From: a virus
Reading direction: 5' to 3' (one strand)
IMG/VR virus record: IMGVR_UViG_3300030107_003368
Span: 1 to 23,532 of that record
DNA: 23,532 nt
Translations under genes and position numbers: made by a program
Part shown: positions 1-7,463 of the stretch, piece by piece
Position numbering within the stretch: position 1 is the stretch's first letter
How the letters are laid out: every line of letters begins with the position of its first letter
The notes under the pieces: generated by a model
The model's database searches: none
The model's input: only the letters and a program-made list of their open reading frames with translations
Told to the model about the DNA's origin: nothing

Positions 1-23
1 CCCTGTCCCCTTGGATCTGAGGC

Positions 24-30
24 TTTTTTT
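24..30 (+). terminator. Possible weak intrinsic terminator T-run
   Basis: A run of seven T follows a weak potential stem (CCTT at 9-12 with GAGG at 19-22, including a T-G wobble). If real, it would end transcription of a gene lying upstream of the window. The stem is short and the sequence 5' of it is cut off, so the call is tentative. It could be only a T-run in a non-coding leader. Confidence 0.2.
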
Positions 31-55
31 GGGCTCCCCACCCCTCCATGCGTTC

Positions 56-106
56 GCATATACGCCCGCATAGCGACCGCATGTGGCTTTGCATATACGA
101 CCGCAT
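56..106. repeat. Short direct repeats in the leader
   Basis: Two 16-base direct copies, gcatatacgcccgcat (56-71) and gcatatacgaccgcat (91-106), differ at one base and start 35 bases apart. Between them is a partial copy, cgaccgcat (74-82), so the core cgMccgcat occurs three times. The array is in the only sizeable non-coding stretch upstream of the gene run. It could hold operator or promoter elements or a packaging-related site. No -10/-35 pair is convincing, and no function can be assigned from sequence alone. Confidence 0.45.
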
Positions 107-123
107 TGGCCTAGCATGGGGGC

Positions 124-378
124 ATGGAACTACCTGAAGGTATCCCGCCGCGTCCGATGGGCCCTCCGTCGCATGTCCGGCGGTGGGAGTCTGAGTATGG
201 GGCTGCTGTGAAGGCAGCGGAGGAAGCGGCGGCAGAGGCTGCGGCCAAGCAGGGGGCCGAAGAGTGGGCTGCTGCCCAGGCTGCTGTGGAGGCTGAGAAG
301 CCCAAGCCTGCTGCGAAGAAGAAGGCGACGAAGAAAAAGGCCACGAAGAAGGCCACGAAGAAGAAGGCGGGTTCCTGA
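124..378 (+). CDS. Small histone-like Lys/Ala-rich protein
   Basis: This 84-residue protein has a Pro-rich start (residues 1-15), an Ala/Glu helix-forming middle (about 25-58), and a C-terminal tail made almost only of Lys, Ala and Thr in repeated KKAT units (about 62-83). The tail resembles histone H1-like tails and would bind nucleic acid or another polyanion. The function is unknown. Candidates are a DNA-condensing virion protein or a small terminase partner, but nothing shows a small-terminase fold. A G-run lies immediately before the ATG, too close for an ideal ribosome site, so the start is the weakest part of the call. The TGA overlaps the ATG of the next gene (TGATG), indicating translational coupling. 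Confidence 0.6.
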   Translation: MELPEGIPPRPMGPPSHVRRWESEYGAAVKAAEEAAAEAAAKQGAEEWAAAQAAVEAEKPKPAAKKKATKKKATKKATKKKAGS

Positions 379-485
379 TGCCGAAGGTTGGTGGAAAGCA
401 CTACGCCTACACGGCGAAGGGCAAGGCTGCGGCTGCTGCGGCCCGGAAGAAGAAGTCGAAGAAGAAGGCCAAGGGCAAGCGATAG
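378..485 (+). CDS. 35-residue basic peptide
   Basis: A 35-codon frame begins at the ATG that overlaps the preceding stop and ends at TAG 483-485. The peptide begins MPKVGGKHYAYTAKGKAA and then becomes Ala-, Lys- and Arg-rich, finishing in KGKR. The opening Pro-Lys-Val-Gly-Gly-Lys / Tyr-Thr-x-Lys-Gly-Lys-Ala-Ala pattern is, from memory, a recurring style of tiny basic proteins next to structural genes of marine phages; this was not verified by search. Its tail composition matches that of the preceding gene, so the two may act together on DNA or be related. No enzymatic role is visible. Confidence 0.6.
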   Translation: MPKVGGKHYAYTAKGKAAAAAARKKKSKKKAKGKR

Positions 486-488
486 CGC

Positions 489-947
489 GTGGCGAGCTTC
501 GTCTACAACCTCTGGAAGCAGAAGCTGGCGGACGGCACCTACAGGTGGAACGCCAATTCTGACGGCGCTGGCGGGACGTACGAGATCGCGCTGACTGAGG
601 CTGTGCTTACAGACCCAGATCCGGACACGGTGACGGCTGCGCTGACGGGTGGCAACGAGTACGACGGCAGTTACTCGCGTACGGCTGTGGCGAGCCTGTC
701 GGTGGTGCTGGACGACACGAACAACCGGGCGCAGCTCGACGCGGCAGACACGACGGTCTCGTCTATTGGCGCGGACGGCGGGGGCCAGAAGGTCGAGGGC
801 GTGCTGCTGTATGTGAAGCCGAACGGCACGAGCGCGGATTCGAGTTACATCCCGGCGGCGTTCTTCGACCTGGCGACGGCGTTCTACGGGAACGGTTCGG
901 ACGTCACGTTCACCTGGGACTCGGTGGGGCTAATCACGCTGACCTGA
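489..947 (+). CDS. Putative beta-rich virion protein
   Basis: This 152-residue protein starts at GTG (489), three bases after the preceding stop, and reads MASFVYNLWKQKLADGTYRW. It is low in Lys/Arg and rich in Thr, Ser, Gly, Asp and Val with alternating hydrophobic residues, which fits a beta-sandwich virion protein. The opening (short helix, then DGTYxW, then YEIALT) resembles small phage proteins usually found beside tail or capsid genes, but I cannot name a family. There is no signal peptide, membrane segment or catalytic motif. The TGA overlaps the next ATG (TGATG), so it is probably co-translated with the 350-residue protein downstream and may belong to the same appendage. Confidence 0.65.
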   Translation: MASFVYNLWKQKLADGTYRWNANSDGAGGTYEIALTEAVLTDPDPDTVTAALTGGNEYDGSYSRTAVASLSVVLDDTNNRAQLDAADTTVSSIGADGGGQKVEGVLLYVKPNGTSADSSYIPAAFFDLATAFYGNGSDVTFTWDSVGLITLT

Positions 948-1999
948 TGGCGCTGGTTTTCAAGCAACTAGCAGGGACAGCGGCGAGCGCGGTCGATGCC
1001 TGTAACGCCAGCGACCACGACGTTGCGGCGACGGCCTCGAAGTGGGGTGCTCAGGTTGACGGCTCGACGGCGAACACGCAGTACACGCTGACGGTTCCGG
1101 GCGTTGACACGGGATCGGACAGCGTCGTTTTGCTGGCGCAGTGGGAGACTACGGGGCCTGAGTACGGCAGCCCTGGTGAGACGACGACCTGGGAGGCTGG
1201 CAACTGGATCTGCCGAGTGAACGTCTCTCAGGCGAACTCCAACGTCTTCTGGGACTCGGTGGAGATCTGCGCGTACAAGGACGGCTCTACGACGGCGATT
1301 GCCAGCAAGACTGGGATCGCAACGAACCTGTCCAGCACGGGGACCTTGAGCGAGACGATCACGACGGGTTCGCCGTCTACGGTTCCGGCAGGTGCGACGA
1401 TCCTGTGGTCGTTCTACTTTGGGCAGACGATCTCCACTGGGCGTGGCAACACGTTCAAGATCCGCTCGAACAAGAACCTGGCGACCCCGATCGCTAACAA
1501 GCGCGGGGTGGCTGCTACGACGTTCGCGTCTGCGAGCCTGCCGCCGGGAACCACGATGGGTGCGATCAGCGTTGCGGCTCCGACTGCGACGTTCGCCAGT
1601 GCGGCGATTGCCCCTGAGCTGGAGCGAGAGTACGTCAGCCCTACCTGGCGTGGAGTCATCAGCCAAGGAGCGCCTGTCGCGGCTGCACCCGTGGCGGAAG
1701 GCGCTGTCCAGCGTGGGTCAGTAAGCCACAGCGCAGTGGCCGCTGGCGCTACCAACTCGGGCTCGTTTGAGCGGGGTAACGCAGTGAGTGGGGGTGTGTT
1801 GGCTTCGACGGCAGAGTCGGGCAGCGCACACAGAGGTGTGGTCGGCACCGCTGCTTTGGAGGCGAGCGCAGTACCTGAGGGGTATTGCGTAAACGCTGTA
1901 GTCGGCCAGGGCAGTGTAGAGAGCGTTTCCATTTCGGAAGCCATGACCGTGCGAGGCGTTCTCGTCGGTGGAGGCCCCGAGGCTTTGAGCATTGGCTGA
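947..1999 (+). CDS. Putative virion appendage/fibre protein with C-terminal 20-residue repeats
   Basis: This protein has 350 residues. Residues 1 to about 180 look like a beta-sandwich: Ser/Thr/Gly-rich alternating strands, with a block around 75-175 containing NWICRVNVSQANSNVFW and ATILWSFYF that resembles beta domains seen in phage surface proteins. About 185-234 is an Ala/Pro-rich linker. Residues 235-335 are five tandem units of 20-21 residues, four of which open with Arg-Gly, and a sixth partial unit starts at 336. Such regular short beta repeats suit an elongated rod. The position directly upstream of the terminase matches where T7 keeps its fibre gene relative to its packaging genes. 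No receptor-binding tip or enzyme motif is recognisable. Confidence 0.6.
   Translation: MALVFKQLAGTAASAVDACNASDHDVAATASKWGAQVDGSTANTQYTLTVPGVDTGSDSVVLLAQWETTGPEYGSPGETTTWEAGNWICRVNVSQANSNVFWDSVEICAYKDGSTTAIASKTGIATNLSSTGTLSETITTGSPSTVPAGATILWSFYFGQTISTGRGNTFKIRSNKNLATPIANKRGVAATTFASASLPPGTTMGAISVAAPTATFASAAIAPELEREYVSPTWRGVISQGAPVAAAPVAEGAVQRGSVSHSAVAAGATNSGSFERGNAVSGGVLASTAESGSAHRGVVGTAALEASAVPEGYCVNAVVGQGSVESVSISEAMTVRGVLVGGGPEALSIG
1649..1951 (+). repeat. Five in-frame tandem ~60-bp repeats
   Basis: Within the 350-residue protein, units begin at residues 235, 256, 276, 296 and 316 (lengths 21, 20, 20, 20, 20). The sixth begins RGVLVG at 336. The consensus is R-G at positions 1-2, small hydrophobics at about 3-4 and 8-13, and Gly or Glu near position 17-18. 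The DNA copies are too diverged to be a recent slippage product, so the periodicity is maintained at protein level. Confidence 0.75.
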
Positions 2000-2014
2000 G
2001 GGGCCACCACTTTC

Positions 2015-2019
2015 AGGAG
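2015..2019 (+). promoter_or_regulatory. Ribosome binding site fixing the start at 2026
   Basis: AGGAG lies six bases before ATG 2026. The same frame is open upstream to 1885, overlapping the preceding gene, but only the 2026 start has this signal and gives a start right after the previous stop. Confidence 0.7.
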
Positions 2020-2025
2020 CACGCT

Positions 2026-2499
2026 ATGCCGAGGCAGTCAGTAGTCAGCACCGGGGAAGTCACCGAAGGGAACGCCTGGTTCTTTGCGTTCCGCGTGGTG
2101 CGCCCTGACGGCACGGTCGTCAGCGATGCTGACATTACAAACGACAGCAGCACGCAGCTCACCGTGACGATCTACTCTCACGACACGCAGGCGGCTATTG
2201 CTGACGAGCCGGTCATGGCTGCGACGACGAAGACGGGCACGGTGACCCGCAGCGATCACATTATGATCGCCACTGCTAACGCCACCATGCCGACAGACGG
2301 GTTCTGGGACGGCGTGGACTCGACGGGCTACAACTTCTTCTACAGCCAGTCGTACCAATCATGGATGGAGGGCGGGAAGCGTTACCGCGTCCAGTTCTCC
2401 CTGAAGTTGGGCGCAACCAACGCAGGCGTTGACAAGGGGGAAGTTGCCTGGGGCGACCTCAACTGGGCCGCAGTCGTTTACGTCAAGCCCATGGTGTGA
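2026..2499 (+). CDS. Putative virion protein, beta-rich
   Basis: This 157-residue protein starts at the ATG preceded by AGGAG. It reads MPRQSVVSTGEVTEGNAWFFAFRVVRPDG and continues as alternating strands with many Thr, Asp, Val and aromatic residues; the C-terminal part contains GGKRYRVQFSLKLG and WAAVVYVKPMV. The pattern fits an immunoglobulin-like or jelly-roll virion component. No catalytic motif is seen. It sits between the repeat-bearing appendage candidate and the nuclease, and its TGA is two bases before the nuclease ATG. It is most likely another appendage or head-surface protein; the function is inferred from context and composition only. Confidence 0.6.
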   Translation: MPRQSVVSTGEVTEGNAWFFAFRVVRPDGTVVSDADITNDSSTQLTVTIYSHDTQAAIADEPVMAATTKTGTVTRSDHIMIATANATMPTDGFWDGVDSTGYNFFYSQSYQSWMEGGKRYRVQFSLKLGATNAGVDKGEVAWGDLNWAAVVYVKPMV

Positions 2500-2501
2500 C
2501 T

Positions 2502-2852
2502 ATGAGTGCCCCGTACAAATACTCCAAGTGCCGTGTGGACCGGATCGTGGATGGCGACACGGTGGACCTGTGGATCAACCTCGGTTTCAGCACCTACGTC
2601 AAGAAGCGTTGCAGGCTGTACGGCATCAACACTCCCGAGTCGCGGACCAGGGACCTGGAAGAAAAGGCCCGAGGCAAGGCCGCGACGGCGCACATGGAGT
2701 CACTACTGGAGAGTGGCTTCTGCGATTTGGAGTCCCACGAACTCGGGAAATACGGGCGCGTGCTGGGGACGCTCTACGTTGACGGCGTCGATCTCAACAA
2801 GCAGATGATCGAGGACGGTCACGCCATCGAGTATTGGGGAGGGAAGCGTTGA
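2502..2852 (+). CDS. Staphylococcal nuclease-like (TNase family) endonuclease
   Basis: This 116-residue protein has the SNase/TNase fold signature. VDRIVDGDTVDL (12-23) carries the metal-binding Asp positions (D17, D19). CRLYGINTPESR (37-48) carries R38 and E46, equivalent to catalytic Arg35 and Glu43 of staphylococcal nuclease. GKYGRVLGTLYVDG has R86, equivalent to Arg87. At the Asp40 metal-ligand position this protein has N43, a substitution seen in some phage and bacterial members. There is no signal peptide, so it acts in the cytoplasm, probably in phage DNA processing or host DNA breakdown. An alternative GTG start at 2496 would add two residues. The stop overlaps the terminase start, tying its expression to packaging. 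Confidence 0.9.
   Translation: MSAPYKYSKCRVDRIVDGDTVDLWINLGFSTYVKKRCRLYGINTPESRTRDLEEKARGKAATAHMESLLESGFCDLESHELGKYGRVLGTLYVDGVDLNKQMIEDGHAIEYWGGKR
2838..2851 (+). promoter_or_regulatory. Ribosome binding site and TTG start of the terminase
   Basis: GGAGGGAA (2838-2845) lies six bases (from GGAGG) before TTG at 2849-2851, which overlaps the nuclease TGA at 2850-2852 (TTGA). An in-frame TTG at 2834 is also possible but lies before this signal, so 2849 is preferred. Confidence 0.7.
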
Positions 2853-4297
2853 GCAAGACGGTTGTTCACGACTACACCCCGTACGGAGCGGCGCGACAGC
2901 TCTGGTACATCCGCAGCGCGGAGGTGCTGCTGGAGGGCCCTGCCGGTACTGGTAAGTCTCGGGCGCTGCTGGAGTACATCAACTACCTGTGTGAGCAGTA
3001 CGCAGGCATTCGCGTGCTGATGCTGCGCCAAACGCGGGAGTCGCTGACGGAGTCCTGCCTTGTCACGTTCGAGCAGGAGGTGCTGTGGCCTGGGCACCCG
3101 GCGATCCACGGCTCTGCGTCGAGGAACACGCGACAGAACTACCAGTACCCCAACGGCTCCCACATCGTCGTCGGCGGTCTCGACAAGCCTGAAAAGACGT
3201 TCTCGACGCAGTACGACGTAATCTGCGTCTTTGAGGCACGCGAGATCGGCGGCGACACCTGGGAGTGGCTGGCCCGCGCGAACCGCAACTTCAAGATGCC
3301 GTGGCAGATGCGGATTGCGGATACCAACCCAGCGGGCGAGTTCCACTGGCTGAACACGCATTTCCCGCAGGGGTTCCGCGAAGTTCCCGAGCGCCACACT
3401 ACGGACAAGCGCATCCGTCTGCTGTCGCGGCATCGAGACAACCCGGTCTACTGGGATCACGACAAGGACGAGTGGACCCGCGAGGGCAACTCGTACGTCA
3501 ACGACATCCTAGGCAACCTGACTGGTGCGCGTCGAGCCAACCTCTACGAAGGCAAGTGGGCCAGCGAAGAGGGCGTCATTTTCGAGGAGTGGGACCCGTC
3601 AGTCCACATCATCGACCACGAAGATGTGCCCGAGATGAAGTGGCATTTCGCCAGCTATGACAAGGGCCTGCGGCACCCGGGCACCCTGCAAGTGTGGGGC
3701 GTGCGGGATGACGCGATGTACCTACTGCGCGAAATCTACCAGACCAACCAAAACCAGGACTGGTGGGCCGAACGTGTCATGGAGGCGCACCGGGACTTTG
3801 TCCTGCAAGCCCTGGTCTGCGATCCGAGCGAGCCCGAGTACATTCGGGTGTTCAACGACCGGCTGGGTGCAGCTCGGGGTAGAGACGGCGACCGCATTGC
3901 GCGTCGAGCCAGAAACGCGATCCGCACCGGCATCGACATGGTGCGCTGGGCGCTGTCCAAGGCTGACAACGGCCCGCGCATCTACATGGTGCGTGACTCG
4001 CTACAGGGCCGGGACCAGGCGCGTGTGGACGCAATGAAGCCGTGCTGCGTGCTGGAGGAACTGCCCAGCTATGTCTGGACGAAGTCGAGGGATGGGCGTC
4101 CGGTCAACGAGCGGCCTGATCCGACCTGCTCAGATCACGGAGTAGACGCGCTGCGTTACGCGGCGATGTTCCTGTGGAACAGGGATATGTCGCTGCCGGA
4201 CAAGCCTCCCGAGTACGAAGAAGGGACCTGGGGCAGCCTGCTCGGGCACACCGAACTTCACGAACAGAACATGGGCCTGACCGATGCTTTCAACTGA
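2849..4297 (+). CDS. terL: Terminase large subunit
   Basis: This 482-residue DNA-packaging motor subunit drives DNA translocation by ATP hydrolysis and cuts the concatemer. The N-terminal ATPase has Walker A GPAGTGKS (30-37), the acidic Walker B region DVICVFEAREI (E129 and E132), and the coupling-type motif RIADTNPAGEFHW. The C-terminal RNase H-like nuclease has three acidic clusters: ASYDKG (D271), VCDPSEPE (D325) and SDHGVDALRY (D429, D433). Length is normal for the family. The start is TTG with a strong ribosome site, overlapping the nuclease gene; the end overlaps the portal start by 14 bases. No small terminase is recognisable nearby, so it may lie outside the window or be one of the unassigned small genes. 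Confidence 0.95.
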   Translation: MSKTVVHDYTPYGAARQLWYIRSAEVLLEGPAGTGKSRALLEYINYLCEQYAGIRVLMLRQTRESLTESCLVTFEQEVLWPGHPAIHGSASRNTRQNYQYPNGSHIVVGGLDKPEKTFSTQYDVICVFEAREIGGDTWEWLARANRNFKMPWQMRIADTNPAGEFHWLNTHFPQGFREVPERHTTDKRIRLLSRHRDNPVYWDHDKDEWTREGNSYVNDILGNLTGARRANLYEGKWASEEGVIFEEWDPSVHIIDHEDVPEMKWHFASYDKGLRHPGTLQVWGVRDDAMYLLREIYQTNQNQDWWAERVMEAHRDFVLQALVCDPSEPEYIRVFNDRLGAARGRDGDRIARRARNAIRTGIDMVRWALSKADNGPRIYMVRDSLQGRDQARVDAMKPCCVLEELPSYVWTKSRDGRPVNERPDPTCSDHGVDALRYAAMFLWNRDMSLPDKPPEYEEGTWGSLLGHTELHEQNMGLTDAFN

Positions 4298-6158
4298 ACC
4301 CAGCGCCCTACTGACAGAGATCCAGTCGGCTATCCGCTACCGGGACAGCCGCATCGAGGAGCTTGACGACATCGTTCGCAAGTACACGGGGCCGTACTAC
4401 GCCTCCTCGGGAACCTCTGGGTCGAGCGACTACGCTCCCGAGAACACCTACTACGAGTACCTGAGCCTGATGATCCCCAGGCTGGTGTACGACAACCCTA
4501 GGGTGCAGGTGTCGTCGCGCCGCCCTGGCGTGCAGCAGGACGTAGCAGAGGCGCTCAGACACGGCCTCAACCGCTGGTGCAAGGACAGCAACCTGCGCGG
4601 TACGCTGGTCGAACTGGCGACCGACATGCTGCTAGGGTTTGGCATCTGCCTGGTGCGCCAAGAGGAAAACCAGGGCGTCACGCTGGCTGAAGACAGCCCG
4701 ATTGACGAGGCCACACCGCAGTGGCCGGTTATCGAGCGGATCTCGCAGCGCCGGTTCTTCGTGGACCCCCAGGCAGAACGCTGGAAGGACGCACGGTTCT
4801 ACGGCCACATCTGGCGCAGGGACAAGGACGACCTGCTGCAAGAGGCTCGGGACAACAAGGACGCGGGCTGGAACCTGGACATCATCGAGTCGCTTGCAGA
4901 AAGCGAATCGCCGGGCGACGAAGACAGCATCTTCAAGGACAAGGAGAGCAGCTATCGCGGGGAAATCTGGTGCTACGAGGTCTGGGTCCCCGAGGTCGAA
5001 CTAGACGACTCTCCGGGCGCAGACGCTGGGTTCCACGGCACCATCTACACGCTGGGTGTAGGCCAGTCGATCTCGTCTAGCGGCGAGGTCAACGCCAAGG
5101 CTGGATACGTCCGCGAACCGCGCCCGTTCTACGGCCCCAGGACGGGCCCCTACGTCATGTTCGGGGTCTACAAGGTCCCCGACAACATCTACCCGCTGTC
5201 GCCTCTGGTGGCGGTTGAGGCGCAGATCCAAGACCTCAACACCCACGTTAGCGCAGCCAGCGCGTCGATGATGAAGCACAAGCGCATCGTTGGCGTGAAC
5301 GACGCTCGCACGGCGCAGCTCGTCAAGAACGTCCAGCACGACTACGTCACGGTCGTCCCGTTCGAGGATGGCAAGGCGCTGGTGCAGGAGTTTGAGCTGG
5401 GCGGCCAGACCGAGCAGCAGGCTATTTGGATCAACACCTGCCGCCAGCGAGCCGACCGAGTCCTGGGCATGGACGAGGCGCTGCGCGGATCTGTGAGTGG
5501 CGCAGGAACGGCGACCGAGCACACGATTGCCAGCGAGGCTGCGAACACGCGCATGGCGTTTGTGCGCCAGGTGTTTGCTGACGCGACGGTCAACCTCCTC
5601 AACATCGTCGCGTTCTATATGTATCACGACGACTCGATTGTGTTCCCGCTAGGCGAGGACGCGATCAAGGAAATGGGCTTGCCCCCGGAGGCCGCAGTCA
5701 TCTTCCAAGGCGGCGGACACGGCGAGGCTGCTGGGTATGCGTTCGACGACCTCGATCTAAACATCGAGCCGTACAGCATGGAGCGGGCGAGCGAGGGTCT
5801 GGCTCAGAAGCGTGCCCTGGAGATGCACACGATCCTGATGAACTCGCTGCCGTCGATGGCGGCGTTCCCCGATTACCCCTGGCGCGACCACTTCGCCAAG
5901 ATCGGGAACGCAATGAACGCGCCGGATATGTCGGAGCTTGTCACTGACGACATGCTCGGGCGTCTCGCATCTGACTTGCTGCGAGCGCAGCAGTCTGAAG
6001 CGCAGGCTCAACCGAAGTCGTCTGAGCCGCGTCTGGGCAAGGATGTGGCGGGTGGTCCGCTCATGCCCACGAATGCACCGCGCCCGTCACGGGCAGTACC
6101 AATGATAGGGGAGATGATGGGGCAGATGCTTCAAGGCCCCATGCAACCAGGATCATGA
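4284..6158 (+). CDS. Portal (head-tail connector vertex) protein
   Basis: This 624-residue protein lies immediately after the terminase and before a scaffold gene, the classic portal position. The N-terminus (about 1-70) has a helix followed by YYEYLSLMIPRLVYDNPRVQV, and the middle has ERISQRRFFVDPQAERWKDA, both typical of podovirus portals. The helical region around 310-420 with many Gln/Arg (INTCRQRADRVLGMDEALRG) fits the stem and crown. The tail end is Met/Gln/Pro-rich. It forms the dodecameric ring through which DNA enters and leaves. The start lies inside the end of terL, and its stop overlaps the next ATG (ATGA). Length falls between T7 (536) and P22 (725) portals. Confidence 0.9.
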   Translation: MLSTEPSALLTEIQSAIRYRDSRIEELDDIVRKYTGPYYASSGTSGSSDYAPENTYYEYLSLMIPRLVYDNPRVQVSSRRPGVQQDVAEALRHGLNRWCKDSNLRGTLVELATDMLLGFGICLVRQEENQGVTLAEDSPIDEATPQWPVIERISQRRFFVDPQAERWKDARFYGHIWRRDKDDLLQEARDNKDAGWNLDIIESLAESESPGDEDSIFKDKESSYRGEIWCYEVWVPEVELDDSPGADAGFHGTIYTLGVGQSISSSGEVNAKAGYVREPRPFYGPRTGPYVMFGVYKVPDNIYPLSPLVAVEAQIQDLNTHVSAASASMMKHKRIVGVNDARTAQLVKNVQHDYVTVVPFEDGKALVQEFELGGQTEQQAIWINTCRQRADRVLGMDEALRGSVSGAGTATEHTIASEAANTRMAFVRQVFADATVNLLNIVAFYMYHDDSIVFPLGEDAIKEMGLPPEAAVIFQGGGHGEAAGYAFDDLDLNIEPYSMERASEGLAQKRALEMHTILMNSLPSMAAFPDYPWRDHFAKIGNAMNAPDMSELVTDDMLGRLASDLLRAQQSEAQAQPKSSEPRLGKDVAGGPLMPTNAPRPSRAVPMIGEMMGQMLQGPMQPGS

Positions 6159-6421
6159 CACGACGAACATACGTTTACCGCGACGGCAAGATGGTCGAGA
6201 AGAAGCAGCCGCGCCGAAAGAAGAACATCGAGTTCTCGGTCGCGCCTGATATCGGCTTCGCCTCGTACCAACTGCCGAAGAACTGGCAGCACCACAAAGA
6301 GGCAGGCGGCGAGTTTACTGATCGCGGCCAACCTATCTTTGGTAGCAGGAAGCAGATCGAAGAGTCTATGGCACGCGCTCGCGGCGAAGCGGGCACTCTC
6401 ATTGAGTACAACGAACTCTAG
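6155..6421 (+). CDS. Small conserved-looking phage protein next to the portal
   Basis: This 88-residue protein has a basic N-terminus (MTRRTYVYRDGKMVEKKQPRRKKN) and a compact C-terminus containing a SYQLPKNWQHHKE segment, GEFTDRGQPIFGSRKQIEE and GTLIEYNEL. Small proteins with an RxTYVYxxGKMVE opening and a 'grant or set region, residue, edit' C-terminus commonly sit between portal and scaffold in environmental phages; I recall this as a pattern, not a named family. A zinc-ribbon is not present. The ATGA overlap with the portal gene suggests coupled translation and a virion or assembly role. Confidence 0.7.
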   Translation: MTRRTYVYRDGKMVEKKQPRRKKNIEFSVAPDIGFASYQLPKNWQHHKEAGGEFTDRGQPIFGSRKQIEESMARARGEAGTLIEYNEL

Positions 6422-6429
6422 GTAGGATC

Positions 6430-7443
6430 ATGGCAGATCAAGAACAAGGGACGCCCGAGAGCGTCATCGAAACACTGACCGAGGCCCCTCCGACGCCGGA
6501 CTCCGCACCGGAGGTCAGCGCAGAGGAGGCTGCGGATCAGCGCGAGGACGAGGTCCTTGCCAAGCTAGACCCAGTTCCCGAGCCCGAAGGGCAGGTCGAG
6601 CAGGAACAACCGGAGGCGGCTTCCGAAGAGGAGGCAGCTCCCGAGACCGAGAGCACTGTCTCTAGCGACGAACTCGCGGAGGCGTACACAGTCCTGCGCC
6701 GTGATGGCTTCCAGCCGGAAGACCTGAAGGGCATGGACGAAGCCAGCATCATGAAGCTGGCCGAGCACCGTAAGAAGGTGCAGTCAGATGTAGATCGTCT
6801 ACTTCGTGAAGCCAGGGAGGGTGACAGCCCGCAGCAAGACCCTGACAGTGAGCAGACCCCCGAGGAGTCTGGCGTTGCTCAACAACAAGCAGAAGCCACG
6901 CCGGACCAACCCTTTAGGGCACACCTGCAAGCCACTGCCAAGCCCCTTGCTGAATACCTGGGCCTTGACGAAGAAGGCGAAAAGCTGCTGCTGAACTCAT
7001 ACGAGGCGATCATGGCCCCCATTACTGCCCAGTTGCAGCAGATGGACATGGCGATGGTTGCCCGCGATGTCGAAGCAGCAAGGGTCGCGCTTGTGGACAA
7101 GTACCCGCAAGTGGCCGACGCCAAAGGAGAGGCGATGCAGAAGGTCGTGGACCGTATGGCGAAACTCTATACGGCCTCACCGGAAGACTCCGACCAGACC
7201 ACAGTGGGTCTGATGGAGGAAGCCATCGTCCTAGAGTTTCGAGACGAGCTTCGCAGTGAGGCTGCGTCTGCCCAAGAGCAAATCAAAAAGTATCAACGTA
7301 ACGGCTTGCCGGATACGCCCAAGCGCCAGAAAGCGCCGGGCAAGGAACTCAGCGCAGAGGAGAGGGAGAACGAAATCCTCGCTCTGCTGGAGAGTGATCT
7401 GCCTGACCGACTGGAACGCGCGAAGGAACTAGGCGGTCGATAA
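6430..7443 (+). CDS. Capsid assembly scaffold protein
   Basis: This 337-residue protein is strongly acidic (Glu/Asp/Pro/Gln-rich over residues 1-80), with helical segments later (SVxxDELAEAYTVLRRDGF, then KLAEHRKKVQSDVDRLLREAREG) and a charged C-terminal end with many Lys/Arg (RNGLPDTPKRQKAPGKELSAEEREN). This acidic-helical architecture, plus position between portal and capsid, identifies a scaffold that directs capsid protein into proheads and then leaves. AGGTAGGA at 6420-6427 precedes the ATG. No protease domain is visible, so removal by exit rather than by self-cleavage is likely, as in T7 and P22. Confidence 0.85.
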   Translation: MADQEQGTPESVIETLTEAPPTPDSAPEVSAEEAADQREDEVLAKLDPVPEPEGQVEQEQPEAASEEEAAPETESTVSSDELAEAYTVLRRDGFQPEDLKGMDEASIMKLAEHRKKVQSDVDRLLREAREGDSPQQDPDSEQTPEESGVAQQQAEATPDQPFRAHLQATAKPLAEYLGLDEEGEKLLLNSYEAIMAPITAQLQQMDMAMVARDVEAARVALVDKYPQVADAKGEAMQKVVDRMAKLYTASPEDSDQTTVGLMEEAIVLEFRDELRSEAASAQEQIKKYQRNGLPDTPKRQKAPGKELSAEERENEILALLESDLPDRLERAKELGGR

Positions 7444-7463
7444 CCATTCGGAGATTTTGAGCT

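Noticed and set aside
56-106. CRISPR array
   Set aside because: Only two to three short copies with unequal spacing, no typical repeat length and no cas genes.
124-378. Small terminase subunit
   Set aside because: Size and position next to packaging genes would allow it, but there is no helix-turn-helix or oligomerisation pattern, only a Pro-rich start and a Lys-rich tail.
2834-2848. Upstream TTG (2834) as terminase start
   Set aside because: It lies before the GGAGGGAA ribosome site; TTG 2849 is correctly spaced and overlaps the nuclease stop.
5001-5627. Long open frame on the - strand (208 codons) inside the portal gene
   Set aside because: It is antisense to a clear portal gene in high-G+C DNA, has low-complexity Arg/Val/Leu composition typical of shadow frames, and no start signal.
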